A stretch of 64,000 nt of DNA from Deinococcales bacterium (GTDB lineage Bacteria > Deinococcota > Deinococci > Deinococcales > JAAFIG01). The DNA lies in assembly GCA_013298595.1 (NCBI GenBank), contig JAAFIG010000018.1, positions 1 through 64,000 on the forward strand, given 5' to 3'. Every line of letters begins with the position of its first letter. Within the stretch, counting starts at the first letter, position 1. Made by a program: the position numbers and the translations under genes. The notes under the pieces are model-generated. The model ran no database searches. It saw nothing but the letters and a program-made list of their open reading frames with translations, and was not told the DNA's origin. This document shows positions 26,539-36,200 of this stretch, piece after piece.

Positions 26539-26544
26539 GACTCG

Positions 26545-26550
26545 AGCTTA
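26545..26550 (-). promoter_or_regulatory. -10 box (TAAGCT) merged with CTCGAG, MobA-like gene
   Basis: On the minus strand TAAGCT ends 6 nt before ATG 26538; its last CT begins a CTCGAG that fills the gap to the start. Confidence 0.45.
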
Positions 26551-26577
26551 CAGGACATGCGCCAAACTTGCTCGAGT

Positions 26578-26583
26578 TACACT
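26578..26583 (+). promoter_or_regulatory. -10 box (TACACT) for ypdA
   Basis: TACACT ends 6 nt before the ATG at 26590. Confidence 0.45.
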
Positions 26584-26589
26584 AACCAC

Positions 26590-27576
26590 ATGATGTACGA
26601 CGTAGCCATTATCGGAGCAGGACCTGTGGGATTAGCCGCCGCTATCGAAGCCAAGCGCCAAGGGATGAGTTACATTGTGCTCGAGAAAGGTTGTGTGGTC
26701 AATGCCATTTTTGAGTACCCAACCTATATGACTTTTTTTACCACTGCTGAACGGCTCGAGATTGGCGATCATCCTTTTGTCACCAGCACCGAAAAAGCCA
26801 CGCGCAAAGAAGCGTTGTCGTACTACCGTTTGGTGACAGCTCGAGAGAATCTCAATTTGCAACAGTACGCCGAAGTTGTACAAATTCATCCTGCTCCTGC
26901 TGGTTTTACCCTCGAGGTTGAAGCTAAAACAGGGGAGATGACCGCTGTTGAATGTCGTTACTGCGTGGTGGCAACAGGTTACTTCGATAACCCAAATCGG
27001 CTCGAGATAAAAGGCGATAACCTCGAGAATGTGGCATATGGCTACACCGAAGCCCATCCATTCTGGGGTTTAAATGTCACTGTGATTGGTGGGGGCAACA
27101 GTGCTGCCGATGCTGCACTGGATTTATATCGTCACGGTGTAAATGTCACGCTTGTGCACCGTGGTAAAGATATTAAAAACACCATCAAATACTGGATGAA
27201 ACCCGACCTCGAGAACCGGATTAAAGAAGGCAGTATCAAAGCAGAATTTTCATCCGTTGCCAAAGAAATCACCCAAGAAGCTGTGATTCTCGAGACTCCA
27301 CGTGGTGAAGTTGCCATTCCAACCGATTTTACGTTTGTCCTCGTGGGTTACACCCCCAATACCGAATTACTCGAGGCAGCTGGAGTAAAACCCGATAAAG
27401 ACTCGAGAATTGCTGTTAAACCCACTTTTGAAACCGAGGATGTAGCTGGTTTGTACGCCATCGGCAGTTGTTACGCTGGGCGTTTTACGGGGCAAGTGTT
27501 TATCGAAAATGGCAAAGTGGATGCCGTCGCAGCTATTCATGACATTAAACAACAACTGGCAACTCGAGGGGATTAG
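26590..27576 (+). CDS. ypdA: YpdA-family bacillithiol disulfide reductase
   Basis: A 328-aa FAD/NADPH oxidoreductase. The FAD motif [13 protein letters not shown] follows the start and the NADPH motif '[21 protein letters not shown]' lies near residue 165. The N-terminal '[20 protein letters not shown]' block is characteristic of YpdA (Bdr), which reduces bacillithiol disulfide. It lacks the CxxC of thioredoxin reductases. Presence suggests the organism makes bacillithiol, as Firmicutes and Deinococcota do. All Leu-Glu pairs I checked in it are written CTCGAG. The last 4 bp overlap the next, convergent gene. Confidence 0.88.
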   Translation: MMYDVAIIGAGPVGLAAAIEAKRQGMSYIVLEKGCVVNAIFEYPTYMTFFTTAERLEIGDHPFVTSTEKATRKEALSYYRLVTARENLNLQQYAEVVQIHPAPAGFTLEVEAKTGEMTAVECRYCVVATGYFDNPNRLEIKGDNLENVAYGYTEAHPFWGLNVTVIGGGNSAADAALDLYRHGVNVTLVHRGKDIKNTIKYWMKPDLENRIKEGSIKAEFSSVAKEITQEAVILETPRGEVAIPTDFTFVLVGYTPNTELLEAAGVKPDKDSRIAVKPTFETEDVAGLYAIGSCYAGRFTGQVFIENGKVDAVAAIHDIKQQLATRGD

Positions 27577-28076
27577 CGTGGTATTGTCTTGGCAATTTGT
27601 ATAGCAAACGGAATTTTGTCGAGACACGATTGCTCTGCTTTTGATAAATCCATGTTCAATTTGTTCGGGCTTTTGGTCAATGTAAACGCCATGAAGTTGA
27701 TTTGGTTGATTGTTTCTTGGTCGAGTTGAGTCCAATTAACATCTCTGATAAGGTTTGGCTCTAATTTTGGTTTGAGTTGTGCCATTGGTTCACGTGGGGA
27801 TTCAAAAAGAAGTTTACTCTTTGTTTCTGGTTTGTCAGTTGCGAGTGCACCTGTTGCTTTGACTCTTTGCTGCACGAAAGATTCCAAGTCAGCTTCAATC
27901 TTAGTCGGGTTAAGATCGTAACGATTTGCAGTTATAGCAACATTCCAGCGGATTAACAGCTTTTGTAAGATGAGAGTGCATTCAGATTGTTTAGGTCTAG
28001 GTTTTAATATTAATCCAAGAACGCTGACAAACAAAATCGTCACAACTGAGATTAAAACTCGAGTTGTGACGGTCAT
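27573..28076 (-). CDS. Hypothetical membrane-anchored protein
   Basis: A 167-aa protein with one N-terminal membrane helix ([18 protein letters not shown]) and a soluble remainder rich in charged and amide residues, no recognised domain. It lies 11 bp after rpoZ with AAAGG before its ATG and is probably co-transcribed. Function unknown. Confidence 0.7.
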   Translation of the reverse strand: MTVTTRVLISVVTILFVSVLGLILKPRPKQSECTLILQKLLIRWNVAITANRYDLNPTKIEADLESFVQQRVKATGALATDKPETKSKLLFESPREPMAQLKPKLEPNLIRDVNWTQLDQETINQINFMAFTLTKSPNKLNMDLSKAEQSCLDKIPFAIQIAKTIPR

Positions 28077-28087
28077 TTTTGTAGCCT

Positions 28088-28405
28088 TTAATCGTTGTCG
28101 AATTCAGGCATTTGGTAACTGCCCGCTTGTTGGCGTTGCAATTCTTCGGCTTGGCGTTGCTTTTCTTGGGCTAAATGCTTATCTAATCGCACTTGGTCTA
28201 TCAGGTTTGCGCCCATTTGCAATTTGTCTGTGGCAAGTTCGCGCATTGCAAGGGTGATTAAGTTACGAATTCCTGCGCGTTGGTCTGGAGCAACCACTGG
28301 GTTGACACCACTTTTGAGTTGCAAAGCACGTTTAGCAATTGCCACGCTGAGTTTGTACTTGCTGTCTGTTAAACCGAGTAATTTATCAATATTTTTTTCG
28401 CTCAT
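28088..28405 (-). CDS. rpoZ: RNA polymerase omega subunit
   Basis: A 105-aa protein with the omega pattern: IDKLLGLTDSKYKLSVAIAK near the start, RALQLKSG, and 'RNLITLAMRELATDKLQMG'. This closely resembles Deinococcus-type RpoZ as I recall it. Omega assists assembly of the core enzyme by binding beta-prime. The C-terminal 25 residues are a Gln/Glu-rich tail. GGGAG lies about 10 nt before the ATG. Confidence 0.85.
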   Translation of the reverse strand: MSEKNIDKLLGLTDSKYKLSVAIAKRALQLKSGVNPVVAPDQRAGIRNLITLAMRELATDKLQMGANLIDQVRLDKHLAQEKQRQAEELQRQQAGSYQMPEFDND

Positions 28406-28488
28406 GCTGGGTTCACTCCCATTCTGGATTCGAGGATTTGCCTCGACAACTTTTGCAGTGTACTCGAGAAAGACGGTTTTGAACAGGG

Positions 28489-29607
28489 TTAGATCTCGAG
28501 TAGCATCCCTGCAATCAGGGCGCTGCGTGGTGCAAGGCTTGGAATGTCTATGTACTCAAATTCTTTTTGATGGGCATTTGCGCCAAAAGCACCAAATCCA
28601 TCTATGGTTGGGGCTAGTTTTGCAGTGAAATTACCATCTGAACCACCACCAACTCGAGCTGCGCCTGGGTTGAAACCAAGGGCATTGGCTATTTTCTGGG
28701 CTTTCTCGAGCAAGGCAAACGTACCATCGGAGGGTTCCATCGCTGGGCGGTTAAGTCCATCAAGAATTTCGTACGTTGTTCCCTCAAGTGGCACAATTTT
28801 TTTAATGGCTGCATCTATGCGTTCAGCTTCTTCTGATGTCCAGACGCGAATATCAACCTCGAGGTACACTTCGTCGGCTACAACATTCATGGCACTGCCA
28901 CCTTTGATGACATTAGGTCCTAAGGTTGTGCCTTTACTAAGGTCTTGGAGTTTAACCACTTCTTGGATGAAATGAGCGGTGCTAACAATGGCATTGCGTC
29001 CGTTTTCGGGTTCTGTGCCTTGGTGGGCTGCTCTGCCACGAATGGTCACGCGGTAGCCTCCAACACCTTTACGTGCCACTTTCAGGTCGCCGTTTAAATG
29101 TGGTGGCTCGAGTACCAGCACAGCTTTTGCCCCTTTAGCAAGTTCTTCGATAAAGGGTCTGCCTGCATGACTGGCAATTTCTTCATCTGGGGTGATTAAG
29201 AAATCAATGGTGCAACGAGGGTCTCGACCGGTTTCAAAAATTGCTCTGATAGCCCAAATAGCTTGGACAATGCCAGCTTTCATGTCGTAAGCACCTGGGG
29301 CATAGACTCGATCTCCTTCGACCCGCCAATTGTTTTGCCAAGTGCCATGTGGATAGACTGTGTCGGCATGAGCCAGCAATACCACGCGCTCACTGGATGT
29401 TCCATTGATTTGCACATGCAACACATCGCCTAGCTCATGATGGTGGCGTTCGACTGTTCCCATCGGCTCGAGTAAATCTTGAATAGCGTCTTGAACCTTG
29501 TTAATGGCAGCAGCATCTCGGGATGGTGATTCAAGACGTACCAAGGTTTCAATATGGGCGAGCATGGCGGCGGTGTTTTCCCCTAGGAATGTATGAATGG
29601 ATTGCAT
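28489..29607 (-). CDS. M20-family peptidase (carboxypeptidase G2-like)
   Basis: A 372-aa zinc-dependent exopeptidase. Metal and catalytic residues are visible in 'VVLLAHADTVYP' (HxD), 'APGAYDMKAGIVQAIWA' (bridging Asp), 'LITPDEEIASH' (catalytic Glu pair) and a final His in 'GAFGANAHQKEFEYI'. A dimerisation domain begins near 'KGVGGYRVTIRGRAAHQG'. The order fits the CPG2/M20A group. ATG 29607 is preferred because a perfect TATAAT ends 7 nt upstream, and ATG 29616 is part of that box. Confidence 0.9.
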   Translation of the reverse strand: MQSIHTFLGENTAAMLAHIETLVRLESPSRDAAAINKVQDAIQDLLEPMGTVERHHHELGDVLHVQINGTSSERVVLLAHADTVYPHGTWQNNWRVEGDRVYAPGAYDMKAGIVQAIWAIRAIFETGRDPRCTIDFLITPDEEIASHAGRPFIEELAKGAKAVLVLEPPHLNGDLKVARKGVGGYRVTIRGRAAHQGTEPENGRNAIVSTAHFIQEVVKLQDLSKGTTLGPNVIKGGSAMNVVADEVYLEVDIRVWTSEEAERIDAAIKKIVPLEGTTYEILDGLNRPAMEPSDGTFALLEKAQKIANALGFNPGAARVGGGSDGNFTAKLAPTIDGFGAFGANAHQKEFEYIDIPSLAPRSALIAGMLLEI

Positions 29608-29614
29608 GAAGGGC

Positions 29615-29620
29615 ATTATA
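29615..29620 (-). promoter_or_regulatory. -10 box (TATAAT) for leaderless M20 peptidase gene
   Basis: A consensus TATAAT on the minus strand ends 7 nt before ATG 29607. No consensus -35 is present. Confidence 0.65.
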
Positions 29621-29683
29621 CGGGCTATCAGTTGTAGGCTATGAGATTTCTGGGGTGGTCAGCAGCTGACTGGTTTTGTCTTT

Positions 29684-29689
29684 TATACT
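29684..29689 (+). promoter_or_regulatory. -10 box (TATACT) for the double GNAT gene
   Basis: TATACT ends 6 nt before ATG 29696; there is no Shine-Dalgarno. Confidence 0.6.
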
Positions 29690-29695
29690 GCTGCT

Positions 29696-30793
29696 ATGTT
29701 TTCATTGTCTGTTGCAACTAATCTCGAGTTACATCATTACGAATTGCATCATGCCGAATTGCTTTTTGATGCTATTCATACCAGTCGGGCTTTTTTACGC
29801 CAATTTTTAGATTTTGTGGATGTATGTAGTGTGGTGACACTCGAGGATTTTATTCGGCGTAGTCGAGAAAAATTTGTTCGAGGTTCAGGCTGCGATTTTG
29901 GTATTTGGGTTGGCGATGAACTTGTGGGCAATGTTGGATTGTTTGATATTAACCAGATACATCGTAAAGCAGAAATTGGCTACTGGATTGCTGAACGCTT
30001 CACAAGGCGTGGCATCATGACCCAAGTTGTAACGAAAATGCTCGATTACGCTTTGGTGGAATTGGGTTTGAATCGAGTGCAGCTTTGTTGTGCCACAAAT
30101 AACAAAGCCAGTGCGCGAATCGCCGAAAAACTCGGGTTTACGCTCGAGGGTGTTGCCAGAGAAGATCGGGTTTTACGTGGTCAACGGCTTTCACATCAAA
30201 TCTGGTCAATACTTGCTAAGGATTGGCAGGGGAGAGGTACTGCTTATTTCTCGAGAAAAATTGATGACAATCTGGAAATGCGTTTACTCGAAACCCGACA
30301 TGCAGCTCAGGTTTTTGCATTAGTGGACTCGAACCGAGATCACTTGCGACAATTTCTGCCTTGGGTAGATAACAACACGCAACTCGAGCATAGCCAGCAA
30401 TTTATCCTCAGTTGCCTCGAGCAATTCCAGAGCTTTGATGGGATTAACGCTGGGATTTGGCAGCACAACCAACTAGCAGGATTAATCGGAATGCACTACA
30501 TCGATTGGCAGCACCGCGATACCGAATTTGGTTATTGGCTCGGACAAGAATTCACCCATCAGGGCATCATCACTAAAGCCGCCAAAGCTTTACTCGAGTA
30601 TCTATTTCTCGAGTTAAATTTAGAACGAGTTGGTATTGCCCATGCCACAGAAAATACTGCCTCGAGAAAAGTAATTGAACGTCTTGGTTTCAAACCCGAA
30701 AGCTTAACTCGAGATGCTGAGTGGTTATACACACGGTTTCATGATTGGCAACGCTATGGTTTGTTGCGCCGAGATTGGATGACTTCTTCATAA
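29696..30793 (+). CDS. Tandem GNAT acetyltransferase (two RimJ/RimL-like domains)
   Basis: A 365-aa protein made of two homologous GNAT domains. Each has the same series: 'LR/LRQFL..VD', a 'GY-W-(I/L)-(A/G)-(E/Q)-x-F-T' block, a helix with (M/L)(L)(D/E)Y, and the A-x-x-N-x-A-S-x-(K/R)-(V/I)-x-E-(K/R)-L-G-F acetyl-CoA motif ('TNNKASARIAEKLGFTLEG' and 'TENTASRKVIERLGFKPES'). Single-domain relatives (RimL, YdaF) acetylate ribosomal or other N-termini. The fusion of two copies suggests an internal pseudo-dimer. Substrate unknown. Confidence 0.9.
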   Translation: MFSLSVATNLELHHYELHHAELLFDAIHTSRAFLRQFLDFVDVCSVVTLEDFIRRSREKFVRGSGCDFGIWVGDELVGNVGLFDINQIHRKAEIGYWIAERFTRRGIMTQVVTKMLDYALVELGLNRVQLCCATNNKASARIAEKLGFTLEGVAREDRVLRGQRLSHQIWSILAKDWQGRGTAYFSRKIDDNLEMRLLETRHAAQVFALVDSNRDHLRQFLPWVDNNTQLEHSQQFILSCLEQFQSFDGINAGIWQHNQLAGLIGMHYIDWQHRDTEFGYWLGQEFTHQGIITKAAKALLEYLFLELNLERVGIAHATENTASRKVIERLGFKPESLTRDAEWLYTRFHDWQRYGLLRRDWMTSS

Positions 30794-30794
30794 T

Positions 30795-31160
30795 TTAATT
30801 CAACTCGAGAGCATGTTGTTTTAAGTCAGCTAATTGCACAAACTCGAGGGCTTTGATATTGGTGCTACTCAGTTTGACAGGTGGTGCAACCCCAGCTTCG
30901 AGTGCTTGTGCCCAACGCAAAGCGCATAAGCACCAGCAATCGCCGTGGTTTAAGCCTACAAAGTTGTACTCAGGGCGTGGTGTGCTGAGGTCGTTACCAC
31001 GCGCTTTACTGAACTCGAGAAATTTTGTGGTCACTCGAGCGCAAATAACGTGCGAACCACGGTCGGTTTGGTCAGTGCGGCAAAATCCATCACGGAAGTA
31101 ACCAGTTAAGGGTTTGTTGCAACAAAGCTCAAGTTCAGTGCCAAGAACATTTTTTGCCAT
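30795..31160 (-). CDS. DUF2237 family protein
   Basis: A 121-aa protein matching DUF2237: 'NVLGTELELCCNKPLTGYFR', DGFCRTDQTDRGSHVICA, and GDCWCLCALRWAQA. Conserved Cys and His suggest metal or redox chemistry, but no function is known. TATACT ends 6 nt before its ATG, so it is probably leaderless. It ends 1 bp from the convergent GNAT gene. Confidence 0.88.
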   Translation of the reverse strand: MAKNVLGTELELCCNKPLTGYFRDGFCRTDQTDRGSHVICARVTTKFLEFSKARGNDLSTPRPEYNFVGLNHGDCWCLCALRWAQALEAGVAPPVKLSSTNIKALEFVQLADLKQHALELN

Positions 31161-31166
31161 AGGGTT

Positions 31167-31172
31167 AGTATA
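31167..31172 (-). promoter_or_regulatory. -10 box (TATACT) for DUF2237 gene
   Basis: TATACT on the minus strand ends 6 nt before ATG 31160. Confidence 0.55.
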
Positions 31173-31179
31173 AAGTCTT

Positions 31180-31204
31180 GAGCGAAGATTTGTGGTCTTC
31201 GCTC
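31180..31204. terminator. Hairpin in the 31161-31387 gap, possible terminator
   Basis: gagcgaaga (31180-31188) pairs with tcttcgctc (31196-31204) around a 7-nt loop. It lies downstream of the minus-strand gene ending at 31388, but the T-run after it is poor. The rest of the 227-bp gap shows no gene. Confidence 0.4.
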
Positions 31205-31387
31205 GAGTGGTGGGATTTTGTTATGGGATGTGTTTGAAGCGTTCTACAAATGTTCCATCAGAGTTACCAGTACGGACAAGCTAAGTCACAACAGGATTCT
31301 TTTCGCAAAATAGCTCATTGGAGACTGGAGAAGCTTGGGTGAGATTTTTCAGCATTGAGGTCACAAACCACTACTATGCCGATGGAT

Positions 31388-31933
31388 TTATTGAACTACC
31401 AGTCCAAAAATTTCCACAGCGAATGAACGTTCACCACAGCTTGTTGTTACCGTTGTTGAAACTCGAATAGTGTTGAAGCTTGGATTGCCGCCCGAGTTTT
31501 CTAAACTGGCCACAGTGCCGAAGGCAACGCCAGATGACACAAAAATGCAATATTTCCCAACCGCAGGTTTGGTTACGGTCGTATTCGGATCAGTTTGTGC
31601 AAAGACCGTGCCATCGGGTCGAACAGAGATGCGTTGTGTGCCTTGACCATTTTCATAGATCACCGCAAAGCGATCATCCACTGGCGCGATACTAACTTTC
31701 GGTGGCACTGGACGAGCTTTAAGCTCATCCACGGAAGTTTTTAGAGCGCTCGAGGAGGTCTCGAGCGTATCCACAGATGTTTTGAGTGCCGCAAAATTCG
31801 CGTTCATTTTCGATGCTCTGATGACATCACCTGCTTCAAACAGATTGGGAATGTTGACTGCCAATGCGTAAGCCCCGAGTAACGCGAGGGTTAAACAAGC
31901 TCCGAGGGTAAAAGATTTGATTTGGGTTTTCAT
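31388..31933 (-). CDS. Hypothetical exported protein with coiled coil
   Basis: A 181-aa protein. AGGAG lies 8 nt before ATG 31933. A signal-anchor (SFTLGACLTLALLGAYALAV) is followed by 'FEAGDVIRASKMNANFAALK', a phrase common in secreted and tail-fibre-like proteins. A heptad stretch (TSVDTLETSSSALKTSVDEL) precedes a beta-rich C-terminal domain with two Cys. Perhaps a trimeric surface protein; function unknown. Confidence 0.7.
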   Translation of the reverse strand: MKTQIKSFTLGACLTLALLGAYALAVNIPNLFEAGDVIRASKMNANFAALKTSVDTLETSSSALKTSVDELKARPVPPKVSIAPVDDRFAVIYENGQGTQRISVRPDGTVFAQTDPNTTVTKPAVGKYCIFVSSGVAFGTVASLENSGGNPSFNTIRVSTTVTTSCGERSFAVEIFGLVVQ

Positions 31934-32005
31934 AGGTGACTCCTAATTATTGAGATTGGTTGATTAGTACAAGGAATTTAAAGTTCACTTTGTCTCGAGT
32001 TCGTC

Positions 32006-32548
32006 TTACGGAACCCAGCGAATACTGACATCATCCAGACAAAATGTTGTATTCAAAGTTTTGTTGTTGAATACCTCGAACTTGAGCGTAATATCTTTTC
32101 CGCGTTCGTCACTGAGGTTGCGGGAATAGCTGTCGTATACATTTCGTGGCTTGCTGGTTTTGATGTTCTCGGTCAACGAACCATCAATGTACACACCGAG
32201 TTTATCGCCATCCGACCCACTAGGCTCAAGGCTATTGATGCGTACTGCATAACGCAAAGTCGCCGTGCCAGTCGCAGGAATGCGAATGACTTGCTGTAAA
32301 AAAGCTCGAGCGTAATTGGCAGTATCAGGCACGCCAGATAGCGCTGCAGATGCTTGCCCAGATTTGATACAGGTGCTTTGATTACTTGTTGTAGCGATAC
32401 CCTGATTTTCGTCGAATTTTTCCCAACCTTGCACGTTGGATTCAAAACCACCGTTTTCAATCAGTTCCTGACCCACGTCTGGGTTTGTGTTACTGGTACA
32501 AGCGCCGAGTGATAAGGCTAACGTTATCAACAAGCCAAGTTTCTTCAT
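32006..32548 (-). CDS. Lipoprotein with carbohydrate-binding-like domain
   Basis: A 180-aa lipoprotein. AGAGG precedes ATG 32548 and the signal sequence ends in lipobox LGAC. The mature part starts 'ELIENGGFESNVQGWEKF', the typical opening of CBM4/9-like jelly-roll domains (N-G-(G/D)-F-E-x-x-x-x-x-W), and is beta-rich to the end. Ligand binding at the surface is a reasonable guess, but sugar specificity is not visible. Confidence 0.75.
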   Translation of the reverse strand: MKKLGLLITLALSLGACTSNTNPDVGQELIENGGFESNVQGWEKFDENQGIATTSNQSTCIKSGQASAALSGVPDTANYARAFLQQVIRIPATGTATLRYAVRINSLEPSGSDGDKLGVYIDGSLTENIKTSKPRNVYDSYSRNLSDERGKDITLKFEVFNNKTLNTTFCLDDVSIRWVP

Positions 32549-32563
32549 TGTGAACCTCTTGTG

Positions 32564-32773
32564 TTACTGAAATGTATTGGTATCGAATGTTGCCGTGTCG
32601 AATTTCGCGTCTTTTGCTGGCGGGGGTTTAGTATCGCCACTGCCGCAAGCGACAAGCACTGTGATTGCTAGAAGTGCTATGCAGAGCCATCGAATCATGG
32701 TTGGTTTTGGTGTGTGGTCTAAACCAAAAATTCCTGTCGTCATGAATACCGTGTGTTTTATAAATGGTTTCAT
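32564..32773 (-). CDS. Small lipoprotein
   Basis: A 69-aa product. AAAGGA lies upstream of ATG 32773; an internal ATG at 32698 begins a cleaner lipoprotein signal sequence (MIRWLCIALLAITVLVAC). Only about 28 residues follow the lipobox cysteine, ending in a repeated 'FDTATFDTNTF'. It sits 15 bp upstream of the CBM-like lipoprotein gene on the same strand. Function unknown. Confidence 0.6.
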   Translation of the reverse strand: MKPFIKHTVFMTTGIFGLDHTPKPTMIRWLCIALLAITVLVACGSGDTKPPPAKDAKFDTATFDTNTFQ

Positions 32774-32871
32774 ACGTTTTCCTTTCCGAACCTATTGACC
32801 AGCTTTAACCAGATGCCTTTGACGCTCAGCCTTTTGGTTTTCCTCGAGCTTATGCTTAGCTTGCAACACCA

Positions 32872-32910
32872 CTGGTCAGATTGCGGTCAGGTTTTGAAGG
32901 GGTTTTGCAG
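32872..32910. repeat. Direct repeat copy 1, at the 3' end of the zinc-ribbon gene
   Basis: This stretch matches 33179-33216 with few differences over about 38 nt (shared core ctggtcagattg, then gtcaggttttga). Both copies span the stop codons of minus-strand genes. Confidence 0.65.
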
Positions 32911-33144
32911 CATTGCGTTAAGTTTTGCTTGTTCATTCCGAAACGCATGACCACAAGCCCCACAAAACAACGCGTAAGGGCTGGTGATGCTCGAGCCACA
33001 TTTTGGGCAGCATTCGAGCATTTTTGTGCCATCGTTAATACAGTAATGTTCATTCGATTCGCTGGGCACGGCACGGCAGCATTGCAAACACACCCGAAAG
33101 GACAAACCTGACAGTTTTTCTGATAAAGGGTTTGTCCTTTTCAT
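32887..33144 (-). CDS. Zinc-ribbon protein
   Basis: An 85-aa protein rich in paired cysteines: CLQCC, CINDG, CCPKCGSS and CGACG, consistent with two treble-clef or zinc-ribbon knuckles. Such small proteins often bind nucleic acid or act as adaptors, but nothing more is visible. It lies 40 bp downstream of the large regulator gene on the same strand. Confidence 0.7.
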   Translation of the reverse strand: MKRTNPLSEKLSGLSFRVCLQCCRAVPSESNEHYCINDGTKMLECCPKCGSSITSPYALFCGACGHAFRNEQAKLNAMLQNPFKT

Positions 33145-33178
33145 ACTTGACCCCCATTCAAGCTTTACTTTGCATCAT

Positions 33179-33216
33179 GACTGGTCAGATTGTAGTCAGG
33201 TTTTGAGGGGGGTATG
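33179..33216. repeat. Direct repeat copy 2, at the 3' end of the BTAD regulator gene
   Basis: Partner of 32872-32910 in the same orientation, 307 bp apart. Here the stop codon falls at a different place within the repeat, so the reading frame is not what is conserved. Confidence 0.65.
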
Positions 33217-36200
33217 CAGCTTTGAAGTGTTGGGTTAAAAAATCTTGCCAGTGCTCAGGTAGCGTTTCACCCACCTCGAGCAAATACCCTTTGGCGTTTT
33301 CGTACACCCGTTCTAAAGTTTTATAATTTCGGGCAGCACGCAGCGCGTACAAACTGATCCTTAAAATCTCCAAGTCATAAGGGTTCATGGCAAGCAAAAA
33401 CCGACTGACTCGACTGGCTTCTCTAACATCTGTCTCGAGCATTTGAACCATGCGGTTATAAAGCGCTTGCTCGAGCAAATCACGAACATTTTGCGAATTT
33501 TCAAATTCGAGATTTGGCAGGTACATGCCCTGCCAAAGTTGGGTGTCACCGCTTTTCAAGAACTCTTCAACATCGCTGCTGATCTGCCCCAAGGCATAAC
33601 CATTTTGGGTGGTCTGAATGATTTCTTTGCCAAAACTGGTGCGCGTTCCACGAATCAATTCTTTTAAGCTCGAGGCAGCACGGTCTTCATCGTCTTGCGG
33701 GTAGAGTGCTTCTAAAAGCTCGAGTTTCTCGAGTTGGGGTTTGCCAGTCAGTCTCGCCTCGAGCAGCAAAATCAGTAGTTCTTGACGTTTACGACCTCGA
33801 ATGGGGGTGCTCGAGATTTGGATTTTTCCAAGCGTGGTCAATCGCAATGCTGGAATAAATTGTATTTCATGAGTTCGTTTAACCAACTCTGGGAAATTGC
33901 GGCAGGCAATTTCGGCAAAAAAGTAATTTTCACTGCTTTGCATTTCGTGCAATAAGGCTCGAGCCTTGTCCCAGTCGTTTGTTATGCAAGAATATTCAAG
34001 AGCAAAAGCATCTGCATCAACAATTCTTCCTAAATCTCTGATTTTGCTTTCAGCAGTATGTAATGCACTTCGTGCTTCATGGAATTGGTTTAATGAGCGT
34101 AAAGCCAAATAGCGTGCATGTTGTGCATAAGATAGCATGGCAGGGTAATTTATTTTCATTGCCAACGTAAGACTTTGTTCGGCAAGGCGCAAACCTTCAA
34201 CTGGGTTATTTGCATACGTTTCTGATTTTGATAAATGATGCAAACAATTGGCAATCAATCGAGGATTATCTATTTCACGTGCAGTCACCAAGGCAGCTCG
34301 AGCATATTTTAGAGCCAAAACTGCCCCATATGGTACTTCCCAACCTCGATACAAAAAACTTAGACTAATACAAGCCAGAATCCATTTTGATCGAAAAGAT
34401 GTTCCACGAAGTTGTTTTTCTGCCTCGAGCAATTCTTGTTCAGCACTTTGACATTGGTTGAGTTCAATATGGGTTGCTGCTAAAGCAGTTAAGCTTTGTA
34501 AACGTTGTGCCTGATTGCCAACGTCGGTAAAAAATTTAATGGATTGTTCAAAATATCCTACTGCAATACTCAGTGAACCATGATAATAACTGACTGTGGC
34601 AAGTCGGTATAAGACACTGCCCAAACCGTGAAAATTTCCGTTGTGCTGATAGATTTCTCGAGCTGCTTGGTAATGTTTTTCAGCTGATTTTCGATCACTG
34701 ACAAAATCACCCAGAATTCCTTTGGCTAAAAAAATATCGGCTTTTAATGCCTCAGTAGGGTTTTGCTGTAAGGCAAACTCGAGGATCGGTTCAGCGTCCT
34801 GAAACCGACTGAGCATTGTCAGGCTTTGCGCGACTTGATGTAAAAATTTTGGATTTTTACTCGAGCGAAGCTGATCAAACTCGTCCCACTTGGCAATTAC
34901 CCCAACATAATCTTCGGCATTGTAATGAACCATCACCAGATGCTCGAGCCAAGTGGCTTGGGTTTTGATTGACTCTGGCATGTTCTTGAGCAGTTGTTTA
35001 GCTGCTTCTAACTTACCAACTCGAGCCAAGACTTCGGCATGAATGTAAATATCATCTGAGGTTTGTGGCTTAAAGCGTTCAAATAGACTGATGGCTTTGG
35101 GTAAATTGTAAAGCCGTACCTCTCTGGCAACTTCTAAACCAAGTTGTTGTTGTGCGTCTGGTTCGTACCACTCGAGCGCCTGGATTTTCAGATCGTAAGC
35201 CAGCGCGAAGTTGTTGGTACTGACGGCTTGGGTGATGGCACGTTCAGTCCATTGTCTGCTTTCTAATGCTGTCAGTGCCGCATCTTCAAGAAATGAAACG
35301 GCAAGTAAAGGATTGTCCTGCAAAGAATCCAAGGCTTTTCGTGCAAAATCTTGGCGTTTCTCGAGTGGTACTTTCTGGGCGCTGATCTCGCCAAAGAGCG
35401 GGTGGGCAAATTCGTGATTGATCAGAATGCCCCGTTTAGCCAGTTCTGTTACGGCTTCGTTCAGCACTTCTAGCGAAATTCCAACCACACTTGCCCACAA
35501 ATCAACATCTATTTCTCTGGGAAGCATGGTTTTGACCGCTAGTACATCAATTAAGACTTGGCTCGAGACAGCCTGAGCGAGCATTTGTTCGATTAGTGCT
35601 TCAACCGTTGCAGGCATTATCATCATGTCTTGTGCTGGCATGCGCCAACGCCATTGTTGACTATCGTTCCAAATAAAACCAAGACGAGCTAAATACTTAA
35701 AAAATTCAAGCGTAAATAATGGATTTCCAACAGATCTGTCATAAATCCAGTCAATTGCCTCGAGTGGAATTGCAGCCCTAGCTTCTTGCTCGAGTAAAAT
35801 TTTGGTGCTTTCAAAATCAAGTGCCTCGAGTTGAAGGGCTTCAAATGGTTCGGGTGGTGCATTGCGACTCGTGATTAGCAAAGCCACACCTTTTAAGCGT
35901 TTTACGACTTTTGCGAGTGCTACAACCCACTCGAGTTGATCGGGGCTGGCTTCGTGGATATCCTCTAAATGCAATACAAATGGCGCATTTTCAGAGAGCA
36001 CTGCAGAAAATGCGCTTGTACCGAGTTCTATTTCTATGTATTGGTTATGCTCGATTTTTTCAAGTATTGTTTTTGCCCAATTTGGTAATTTCTTAGGTTT
36101 TGGTAAAGCTCGAGCTAAGTTTGGAAGGCTTGTTGTGGCATGGAGGCTAAGGTGTTTGTACTGAATTTGTCGCAAAAGATTTTGCGTAGCATAAGTTTTA

